From assembly GCA_023430725.1 (NCBI GenBank), contig JAEYZD010000184.1:1-16969 (forward strand): 16,969 nt of DNA, in the 5' to 3' direction. This DNA is from Bacteroidota bacterium (lineage in GTDB: Bacteria > Bacteroidota > Bacteroidia > Bacteroidales > VadinHA17). Positions within the stretch are counted from its first letter, which is position 1; each line of letters begins with the position of its first letter. The translations under genes and the position numbers were made by a program. A model generated the notes under the pieces. It was not told the DNA's origin. It made no database searches and was given only the letters and a program-made list of their open reading frames with translations. This document shows positions 1 through 5,615 of this stretch, piece by piece.

Positions 1-302
1 CCAAGGTAACCGCAGAGTCCCGAAAAGAACCCACCGGTGAGGAACGCCAGCGGTACGAAGGGGTTCTGAACCCCCAGGTAAGCCAGGATCACAAGCAGAA
101 ACACAAGTACGATAAAGACCTTGAAAACAACGCTGTACTGCCGTTTGATATAGGCCATAGCGCCTTCCCTGACGTAACCGCCTATCTCCTGCATACGCTC
201 GTTGCCGGCAGGTGCCTTCATCATGCTCCTGTAGAATATCCACGCAAAGAGCAATGCCAGCACCGCTGCGACAGGTGCTATCCAGAACAAACTACTGATC
301 AT
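1..302 (-). CDS. hppA: Membrane-bound ion-pumping pyrophosphatase, N-terminal part (cut by window edge)
   Basis: This is the first 100 codons of an integral-membrane pyrophosphatase, which couples PPi hydrolysis to H+ or Na+ export across the inner membrane. The start ATG is at 302-300 and the gene runs off the left edge. Seen: an N-terminal hydrophobic segment (about residues 4-23); the motif around residues 31-55 that includes ERMQEIGGYVREGAMAYIKR, typical of the family's first cytoplasmic loop; a second hydrophobic segment; and a run containing AFLTGGFFSGLCGYLG that matches the next helix of this family. Catalytic motifs and the residues that separate H+ from Na+ pumps or K+-dependent from K+-independent types lie outside the window, so ion specificity cannot be given. 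No Shine-Dalgarno is visible before the ATG. A promoter-like sequence lies in the 76-base gap to the upstream S9 peptidase gene, so it may be transcribed separately. Confidence 0.92.
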   Translation of the reverse strand, partial: MISSLFWIAPVAAVLALLFAWIFYRSMMKAPAGNERMQEIGGYVREGAMAYIKRQYSVVFKVFIVLVFLLVILAYLGVQNPFVPLAFLTGGFFSGLCGYL

Positions 303-331
303 AAGCTTAGGTTTTTATAAGATTTGAGGTA

Positions 332-362
332 CAAAACTAATTAGTTTTTTAACATAACCTAA
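332..362 (-). promoter_or_regulatory. Putative Bacteroidota-type promoter of hppA
   Basis: Read on the minus strand, TAGTTTTG (339-332) matches the TAnnTTTG -7 element exactly. A TTAG (362-359), one mismatch from the TTTG -33 element, lies 19 bases upstream. The inferred start of transcription is around 325, giving a leader of about 23 bases. The -7 element lies almost wholly inside a 16-bp perfect palindrome. The imperfect -33 element lowers confidence. Confidence 0.4.
333..348. repeat. 16-bp perfect palindrome overlapping the hppA -7 element
   Basis: The sequence AAAACTAATTAGTTTT is its own reverse complement, centred at 340/341. It covers seven of the eight bases of the proposed hppA -7 element. 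A perfect dyad there could be an operator for a dimeric repressor. It is AT-rich, so chance is a real alternative. As a hairpin it has no loop and is a poor terminator. Confidence 0.4.
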
Positions 363-378
363 CCGCGCCCGGCAGTTA

Positions 379-2790
379 TCACTTTTTGTTTTTAACATAT
401 TTATCCAGCCATCTGAGATACTCCCAGTGCATATGCAGAAGTGACTCGCGGGCCGAGTAACCGTGTGCCTCATGAGGCAGCAGCACAAGCCTGGTCACCG
501 CTCCGGCACCCTTTAGTGCGGCATAGTATCTCTCGCTCTGTATCGGGAATGTCCCCTGGTTGTCATCGGCCATGCCATGGATAAGCAACAGTGGATCCTT
601 CACCTTCTTTGCATGTGTGAAGGGAGACATCTCAAGATAAAGTTCCGGGACTTCCCAGAAGCTGCGGCGTTCACTCTGGAACCCGAAAGGGGTAAGTGAA
701 CGGTTATAGGCGCCGCTGCGTGCTATCCCTGCGGCAAAAAGCCTGGAGTGAGACAGCAGATGCCCAGTCATGAAGGCGCCGTACGAATGCCCGCTGACAG
801 CCACACGCTTCGGATCGGTGACACCCATTTCAGCAGCTTTGTTTATAGCTGCCTCAGCATTTGCAACAAGCTGTTCCACAAAAGTGTCATTGGGTTCCTT
901 GTCGCCAATACCCACTATCGGGAAGCTGGCATCATTCAGCACCGCATACCCCTGGGTGACATAAACAAGCACCGATGAGGGGCTGATTCGTGTGAATGTA
1001 TAGGGAGAACCGCTGACCTGGCCTGCCATTGACGGGTCATTGAACTCGCGCGGATATGCCCACAGTATAGTTGGAAGAGGGCCGTCCTTTACCCTGTCGT
1101 ATCCGGCAGGAAGGTAAAGAGTGAACGACAGGTCAACGCCGTCGTTGCGCTTGTATGTCACAAGCTCCTTGTGAACTCCGGCAAGCTGCGGGTACGGATT
1201 CTCAAATTTGGTAACCTGCTTCAGGGTACCCTTTTTCAGGTCACGTAAAAAGTAGTTGGGTACTTCGGTGACCGACTGCCTGACTGTCAGCAACAGGCCG
1301 CGGGCAGGGTCAAGGAATTCACTTACCGTTTCATAGTAAGGCGCTTCTGAACGCCATAGACGTGTCGTCTTGCCGGTCTTCAGGTCATATTTGTCCACAA
1401 ACGGCCTGTCGCCCTCCGGAGAGGCTCCCGGGCCAGATAAAAACAAACTCCTGCCCTTATCGGCAGTAAGAAGGACTGACCTTCCCCATGCATTTGGGAC
1501 AGTAGCGGGAAATCCCGGATTGCTGTACCTGTCGTCAGAGTTGAGCTCCCACAGCTTCTTAAGTGATGCCTGCGGGTCCGCGGGATTGAATGTCCAGGTG
1601 ACCCTGACACGCGATTTTGACAGACCTTCCATCAGTACCGCAAGGTTGTCATTTCCCCACATGATCCCCTGGAACCGCTTCTCCGTAGCAATGAACGGGA
1701 CAGGATCACCTGCAAACGGAGCATCCAGCATGTAGACCTGGTCATGGAACTGCATCTCCTTTGCATGATAGTTACCCTCGTCAAGGGCTTCGACCCACAT
1801 CAGTGATGCAGGCCTGTCACTGCGCCAGCTGTAGTTTCTGGGGCCGGGATTGACAACGTCATAACCCCTTGGAAGGTTCTCCTGCAGTGGCTGTACAAGC
1901 AGGGTTCTGACTGCAGTGCCGTCAATGCTCCATATCTCGGTGCGGGAGGGGAAATAATAGTAGGGAACCACGTACGAGAAGGGCCTTTCTGTCAGCGTTA
2001 CAAGAAGCCATTTGCCGTCAGGTGAGGGAGAAGCATCTGTAATCATCCCCTTGCGGCCCAGCGGTACGGATGTCTGGCCATCCCATCTTACAAGCTCCGA
2101 AGTGGCGTAAAATTCAAATATCTTTTCATCATCGACTGAACCGAGCAGGTCCTGGAATGTGCGCGACTCACCCTGGATGCCTTCGCTCTCCTGGATGGAG
2201 GGTCCTGCCGGCACGGGAGATGCTTCAGGGGCACTCCCCCTGTTGCGCAGTGTGCGGAGATAAATTACAGAGCCGTCAGGCAGCCATGAAATCGTGCGGC
2301 GGAAGATGCCGTTCAGCCCTTCATCGGTTTTGCGCGCGGTCATCGTGGCAACATCGGCAACCCACAGTTCAATTGTGTTTCCCGTCGTGTTGGTGAAGGC
2401 AAAACGTTTACCGTCGGGTGACCATGTCACGCCGCCAATCTCAGGATCAGCCGGTAGGCCTTGGAGCTCTCCCGGTACGGTTCCGTCGGTCTTCATGACG
2501 GAAATCCTGTTTGCACCCTGTCCCCTGCTGGGACCGTTGGTTGCAGGATCGAAACGTATGCCTGCAAGCCGCAGCTCAGGCTGTGACAGATCGGCAATTG
2601 TTGGAAGACCCGGCCTGTGCAGCAGCAGCATCGTCTGGTTGTCAGGGCTGAGCAGTACTGAGGGAGTCTGCGGGGCATCAATCAGTGATATAATTGATTC
2701 CGGGGGAAGCTGGTAGCCTTTGTTATCCTGTGCACCGGCATTGACAAATGCACCGGCAAGAAAGAGGATGGAGAGGATTTTGCGCATCAT
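379..2790 (-). CDS. Exported S9-family serine peptidase, glutamyl endopeptidase-like
   Basis: An 803-residue prolyl-oligopeptidase-clan enzyme: an N-terminal beta-propeller (about 40-540) and a C-terminal alpha/beta-hydrolase domain (about 545-803). Catalytic residues inferred from motifs are Ser669 (GHSYG), Asp742 (HGMADDNQ) and His776 (HEAHG). The stretch around the serine, GHSYGAFMTGHLL then RSGAYNRSLTPFGFQ, closely resembles the S9D glutamyl endopeptidase branch known from plant chloroplasts and bacteria, so cleavage after Glu is the likeliest specificity; this is inferred from family resemblance. The signal peptide spans about residues 1-20 (MMRKILSILFLAGAFVNAGA) with Gln21 at +1, placing it in the periplasm or beyond. 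There is no type IX C-terminal sorting domain: the protein ends right after the hydrolase fold. Two adjacent ATGs are possible starts (2790 or 2787). A general dipeptidyl/oligopeptidase of S9 is the alternative label. Confidence 0.9.
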   Translation of the reverse strand: MMRKILSILFLAGAFVNAGAQDNKGYQLPPESIISLIDAPQTPSVLLSPDNQTMLLLHRPGLPTIADLSQPELRLAGIRFDPATNGPSRGQGANRISVMKTDGTVPGELQGLPADPEIGGVTWSPDGKRFAFTNTTGNTIELWVADVATMTARKTDEGLNGIFRRTISWLPDGSVIYLRTLRNRGSAPEASPVPAGPSIQESEGIQGESRTFQDLLGSVDDEKIFEFYATSELVRWDGQTSVPLGRKGMITDASPSPDGKWLLVTLTERPFSYVVPYYYFPSRTEIWSIDGTAVRTLLVQPLQENLPRGYDVVNPGPRNYSWRSDRPASLMWVEALDEGNYHAKEMQFHDQVYMLDAPFAGDPVPFIATEKRFQGIMWGNDNLAVLMEGLSKSRVRVTWTFNPADPQASLKKLWELNSDDRYSNPGFPATVPNAWGRSVLLTADKGRSLFLSGPGASPEGDRPFVDKYDLKTGKTTRLWRSEAPYYETVSEFLDPARGLLLTVRQSVTEVPNYFLRDLKKGTLKQVTKFENPYPQLAGVHKELVTYKRNDGVDLSFTLYLPAGYDRVKDGPLPTILWAYPREFNDPSMAGQVSGSPYTFTRISPSSVLVYVTQGYAVLNDASFPIVGIGDKEPNDTFVEQLVANAEAAINKAAEMGVTDPKRVAVSGHSYGAFMTGHLLSHSRLFAAGIARSGAYNRSLTPFGFQSERRSFWEVPELYLEMSPFTHAKKVKDPLLLIHGMADDNQGTFPIQSERYYAALKGAGAVTRLVLLPHEAHGYSARESLLHMHWEYLRWLDKYVKNKK

Positions 2791-2812
2791 ATGATTAAGT
2801 TTAGATGAGTCT

Positions 2813-2847
2813 CAAATTTAATCTTATAAGTTCAGTTGGAAAAACAA
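2813..2847 (-). promoter_or_regulatory. Putative promoter of the S9 peptidase gene
   Basis: On the minus strand TAAATTTG (2820-2813) is a perfect TAnnTTTG -7 element. The nearest upstream TTG (2847-2845) is 24 bases away, longer than the usual spacing. The inferred leader is only about 15 bases. It overlaps the weaker candidate promoter for the divergent tsaC gene. Confidence 0.4.
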
Positions 2848-2863
2848 TCAGATGCTATTATTG
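2836..2863 (+). promoter_or_regulatory. Weak candidate promoter of tsaC
   Basis: TTG (2836-2838), 17 bases, then TATTATTG (2856-2863), one mismatch from TAnnTTTG. It would start transcription near 2870, about 20 bases before the ATG. An alternative one-mismatch element, TAACTTTC, sits at 2869-2876. Neither is strong. A promoter must exist in this 99-base divergent gap unless tsaC is read from a leaderless start. Confidence 0.28.
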
Positions 2864-2889
2864 TTTTTTAACTTTCGGCACAAACAGTT

Positions 2890-3486
2890 ATGGCAATGCA
2901 GGATAAAGGGATTAAAAATGAATTCGGCCGTGATGCGACTGAAGCTGTAAAAATCCTCCGCTCGGGGGGAGTGATTCTATACCCCACTGACACTGTCTGG
3001 GGGCTTGGGTGTGACGCCACCAATGCGCAGGCTGTCCGCCGCATTTACGAGATCAAACAGAGAGCTGAAAACAAGAGCCTCATCATACTTGTCAATTCAG
3101 TCCCGATGCTGGAGAGGTACGTAGACAATCCTCCCGAGGTGGCCCTTCAGATGGCAGAGCTCTCCGAGAAACCAATGACAGTAATATACGACAGGGGCAG
3201 GAGCCTGGCTGAGGGAGTTGCCTCGGCCGACGGATCGGTTGGTGTGAGGGTATGCAGCGACCCTTTCTGCGATGCACTCATCACAGGGTTGCGCAAGCCG
3301 CTGGTCTCCACCTCTGCAAACATCAGCGGAAACAGCACGCCGGCTATTTTTGACGATATAAGTGAAGAGGTGAAGGGGGCAGTTGATTATGTCTGCCTCT
3401 GGAGACAGGATGACCGAAGCAGGTCAAAGCCCTCTTCGGTCATCAAAGTATCCGGAAACGGTGTAGTGAAGATTATCCGCGGGTGA
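2890..3486 (+). CDS. tsaC: L-threonylcarbamoyladenylate synthase (TsaC/Sua5/YrdC family)
   Basis: A 198-residue single-domain YrdC-fold enzyme that makes threonylcarbamoyl-AMP from threonine, bicarbonate and ATP. This is the first step of t6A37 modification of tRNAs that read ANN codons. Seen: YPTDTVWGLGCDA (31-43), the family signature; KQR with NKS (56-63), the nucleotide-binding basic motif; STSANISG (140-147); and PSSV (181-184), all in the usual order. It is the short TsaC-like form and lacks the extra C-terminal domain of long Sua5. The first ATG in the frame gives a typical N-terminus, and an alternative Met lies two codons in. No Shine-Dalgarno is present. Its partners TsaB, TsaD and TsaE are not in the window. 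It stands alone between divergent and convergent neighbours, and its TGA stop touches the stop of the opposing GIN-domain gene. Confidence 0.95.
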   Translation: MAMQDKGIKNEFGRDATEAVKILRSGGVILYPTDTVWGLGCDATNAQAVRRIYEIKQRAENKSLIILVNSVPMLERYVDNPPEVALQMAELSEKPMTVIYDRGRSLAEGVASADGSVGVRVCSDPFCDALITGLRKPLVSTSANISGNSTPAIFDDISEEVKGAVDYVCLWRQDDRSRSKPSSVIKVSGNGVVKIIRG

Positions 3487-4182
3487 TTATCTCATCCGCA
3501 CCTTGCCTGAACCTGACACGGAAGCATCAATCTTCGGTTTGCCCGAATAGATGATGTGTCCGCTGCCAGAGATTGAGGCACGGAGCATTTCCTTAACATT
3601 GCAGTTACAACTGCCACTGCCGGAAATCCTTGCATCCAGGACGTTGATCCCGGTGGTCTCCCCCTGATATCCACCTGAACCTGAGATTGAGAGATCAAGC
3701 TCCCTGATGGTCCCGTTTCCGTCAATGTTAAGACTGCCTGATCCGGATATGGAGCACTCGACTTCCCCAAGCGCCACATCACGGAGCAATGCCCTGCCAC
3801 TGCCGCTGATGGCAACGTCCAGCTCGTCCCCCCTGAGAGGATCGTTCACTGTGACCCTCCCTGAGCCTGAAACGCTTATGCCTTCAAGGGCAGGCATGGT
3901 GATCCGCACTGTCACCCTTCTGTTCCCGGAGTCAAACCATTTGTCCCTCCTGATCCTCAGCTCATTTCCCACAAGCTCGGTTTTAACCTCCCTGAGATAA
4001 TCCCTGTCACCTTCAAGTTCAACACTGAATGTGTTCCCAAGGCTTATAAAGACATCGCCCGACAGGGCAAATGACACCTTGTTGAATCCTCTCAGATCCC
4101 TCTTTTCGGTCTGGGTCGTCTGTGCCAGTGAAACCTGGGCAAACAGGATTAAGATAAATGCTGAGGCAAAAATTCTTTTCAT
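3487..4182 (-). CDS. Exported GIN-domain (DUF2807) beta-helix protein
   Basis: A 231-residue exported protein of the head-GIN / DUF2807 family, common in Bacteroidota and of unproven function; putative adhesin or envelope protein is the usual database label. Seen: a signal peptide at about 1-20 (MKRIFASAFILILFAQVSLA) with Gln21 at +1; an N-terminal strand-rich head (about 25-100, beginning RDLRGFNKVSFALSGDVFIS); then seven SGSG turns at residues 105, 126, 146, 167, 187, 205 and 223. These recur every 18-21 residues, as expected of a right-handed beta-helix in which each coil carries one SGSG corner. A CNC pair (192 and 194) lies in the fifth coil. There are no catalytic motifs, no lipobox and no membrane anchor after the signal peptide. 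It appears monocistronic. Binding partner or ligand cannot be told from sequence. Confidence 0.88.
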   Translation of the reverse strand: MKRIFASAFILILFAQVSLAQTTQTEKRDLRGFNKVSFALSGDVFISLGNTFSVELEGDRDYLREVKTELVGNELRIRRDKWFDSGNRRVTVRITMPALEGISVSGSGRVTVNDPLRGDELDVAISGSGRALLRDVALGEVECSISGSGSLNIDGNGTIRELDLSISGSGGYQGETTGINVLDARISGSGSCNCNVKEMLRASISGSGHIIYSGKPKIDASVSGSGKVRMR

Positions 4183-4224
4183 GACTGCTCCGTTTTAATA
4201 TTAGGTACTTACTGGAGAAAGACG

Positions 4225-4261
4225 CCAGATTATGTCCCGTGCTGCACGGGCAGTGCAAAAA
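4225..4261 (-). promoter_or_regulatory. Possible promoter/operator region of the GIN-domain gene with a 6-bp dyad
   Basis: In the 92-base gap between rimM and the GIN gene, the minus strand shows TTTTTG (4261-4256) and a poor -7 candidate TAATCTGG (4232-4225, two mismatches) 23 bases apart. Between them lies a perfect inverted repeat, CCCGTG-CAG-CACGGG (4236-4250). An overlapping alternative hairpin TGCAC-N5-GTGCA shares its bases. The dyad could be an operator or the stem of a rimM terminator, but no U-run follows it in the rimM transcript. Function is unproven. Confidence 0.28.
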
Positions 4262-4274
4262 TCACCCCGGCCGG

Positions 4275-4769
4275 TCAGGAGTTGAGGCTGATGAGGCCCC
4301 CGGGAAGGGCCATCCTGATTGTCCTGTGCTTCCGGTCAACGGATATAATCAGATCGGGATGAAGCGGAATCAATACCTCTTCACCATTTATTAATGTCAC
4401 GGCCATAAACTGGCCCGGGTTTCGGATGATTTCGGCAATGGTTCCCGAGAGGCCGCTGCCTGAATCGGTCAGGGTGTAACCGGTCAGTCCCTCCAGTTCA
4501 TCAGGGGGCTCCTCACCTCCCTCTGCGCACACCTCGCAACCCTTCAGGTGGGCAACTGATTCGGGTGTAAGATAATCGTCAAAAGAAATTATCAGGGTGT
4601 CAGGCGTGGTCTGGTACGCCTCGCGTGTAAAAAAGGGAACCGGTATCCCGTCTTTTACGACGAATACCGGTTCTCCCTTTTTCGGTTCCCCTGTGATGCC
4701 GCTCTCGCTCCTCACAACCACAGCTCCCTCGAAGCCGTAGGTCTTTGTTATTCTGCCTATCGTTCTCAT
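4275..4769 (-). CDS. rimM: Ribosome maturation factor RimM
   Basis: A 164-residue 30S assembly factor that helps fold the 16S rRNA 3' (head) domain, binding ribosomal protein uS19 in studied species. Seen: an N-terminal barrel (about 1-82) opening with IGRITKTYGFEGAVVV, the family's usual start, and a C-terminal PRC barrel (about 93-160) with GYTLTD, GTIAEIIRNPGQFMAV and the diagnostic VLIPLHPDLIISVDRKHRTI. Length is normal. The ATG at 4769 is the only sensible start: an in-frame stop (the rpsP stop codon itself, read in this frame) lies 27 bases upstream and no other start codon intervenes. It follows rpsP by 27 bases on the same strand, the conserved bS16-RimM pairing, and is presumably co-transcribed from the rpsP promoter. 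trmD and rplS, which follow in many other bacteria, are not here. Confidence 0.94.
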   Translation of the reverse strand: MRTIGRITKTYGFEGAVVVRSESGITGEPKKGEPVFVVKDGIPVPFFTREAYQTTPDTLIISFDDYLTPESVAHLKGCEVCAEGGEEPPDELEGLTGYTLTDSGSGLSGTIAEIIRNPGQFMAVTLINGEEVLIPLHPDLIISVDRKHRTIRMALPGGLISLNS

Positions 4770-4796
4770 CCGGCGGCGGCAGGGGAATAAAAGACC

Positions 4797-5444
4797 TTAT
4801 TCGGTCTTTGCACTCTCTTCTGCAGAATCTTCTTTGACTTCGGCTGCAGGAGCCTCTGTTTCAGCCTGGGCTGAAACCTCCTCAGCTGCTGCTTCAGTTG
4901 CTTCGGCAGCAACCTCTTCTGCTACTGCTTCAGGAGCCTCGGCGGCGGCGGCGGCTTTTGCTGCTGCCTCTGCCTCAGCGGCCAGTGCGGCTGCCTTTTT
5001 GGCAAGCTCGGCTGCTCTCGCTTCCTTGATCACTTTTTCGGCCTCAAGTCTTCTCTTGCGGGCGTCTTCACCCAGCTTCTCAAGACCTGATTTCTTCATT
5101 TCGATCTTCTCTTCCTTGCTCTTCAGCCATTCATTAAAGCGACGGTCGGCTTCAGCTTCGTCAAAAGCACCTTTCTTTACACCTTCAAGGAGATGTTTCT
5201 TCATCATGACACCCTTGTACTGAAGGATTGCCCTGCATGTGTCTGTAGGTTGCGCACCTTTCTGCAGCCATCCCAGTGCCTTCTCGAAATTGATGTCGAT
5301 AGTTGCCGGGTCAGTGATCGGATTGTAAACTCCGATCTTCTCAATGAATCTGCCATCACGTGGCGACCTGCTATCTGCTACCACCACGTGGTAGTAGGCC
5401 TGCTTCTTGCGGCCCTTCCTAGCTAATCTGATTTTTACTGACAT
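4797..5444 (-). CDS. rpsP: Small ribosomal subunit protein bS16 with long Ala/Glu-rich tail
   Basis: Residues 1-82 are a standard bS16 fold, a 30S protein binding 16S rRNA: MSVKIRLARKGRKKQAYYHV, DSRSPRDGRFIEKIGVYNP, then a helix with GAQPTDT. After the core come about 130 further residues. The stretch 83-150 is charged and helical (lysine/glutamate-rich). The stretch 142-215 is dominated by Ala and Glu with almost no aromatic residues, and is probably a long helix or coiled coil followed by a flexible acidic end. Most bacterial bS16 proteins have about 80-90 residues; C-terminal extensions are typical of Bacteroidota, and this one is at the long end. The frame stays open to TAA, and rimM follows in the expected place, so a frameshift artefact is unlikely. 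A strong promoter lies about 35 bases upstream of the start. Confidence 0.95.
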   Translation of the reverse strand: MSVKIRLARKGRKKQAYYHVVVADSRSPRDGRFIEKIGVYNPITDPATIDINFEKALGWLQKGAQPTDTCRAILQYKGVMMKKHLLEGVKKGAFDEAEADRRFNEWLKSKEEKIEMKKSGLEKLGEDARKRRLEAEKVIKEARAAELAKKAAALAAEAEAAAKAAAAAEAPEAVAEEVAAEATEAAAEEVSAQAETEAPAAEVKEDSAEESAKTE

Positions 5445-5485
5445 TTAAAGAATTGGTTAATTGTTACTTGTTTAAAATGAGGGTG

Positions 5486-5517
5486 CAAATATACCACATT
5501 TATCCGATTTGCAAAAA
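5486..5517 (-). promoter_or_regulatory. Promoter of the rpsP-rimM operon
   Basis: On the minus strand TTTTTG (5517-5512), 18 bases, then TATATTTG (5493-5486), an exact match to the Bacteroidota housekeeping sigma pattern. Transcription would begin near 5480, leaving a leader of about 35 bases before the ATG at 5444. This is one of the two cleanest promoters in the window, fitting a ribosomal protein gene. Confidence 0.75.
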
Positions 5518-5548
5518 TAATCCGGAGTGACTCATGTTGATAAATAAA

Positions 5549-5580
5549 TTGAACGGAAAGGGAGCTTTTTGATATTTTTG
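5549..5580 (+). promoter_or_regulatory. Promoter of dnaE
   Basis: TTG (5549-5551), 21 bases, then TATTTTTG (5573-5580), a perfect TAnnTTTG. Transcription would start near 5586, about 30 bases before the dnaE ATG. It lies in the 171-base divergent region, roughly 30 bases from the rpsP promoter and facing away from it. Confidence 0.65.
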
Positions 5581-5615
5581 TTTCCGGAGCCACCACAGGC
5601 GCAAATCCCTCTATC

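Noticed and set aside
363..372. Possible terminator after the S9 peptidase gene (CCG-N4-CGG)
   Set aside because: A 3-bp stem without a clear following U-run on the minus strand is too weak to call.
4834..5223. 129-codon plus-strand open frame, Ala/Ser-rich
   Set aside because: It is antisense to the Ala/Glu-rich tail of rpsP. The low-complexity GC-rich codons keep the opposite frame open; no start context or family resemblance.
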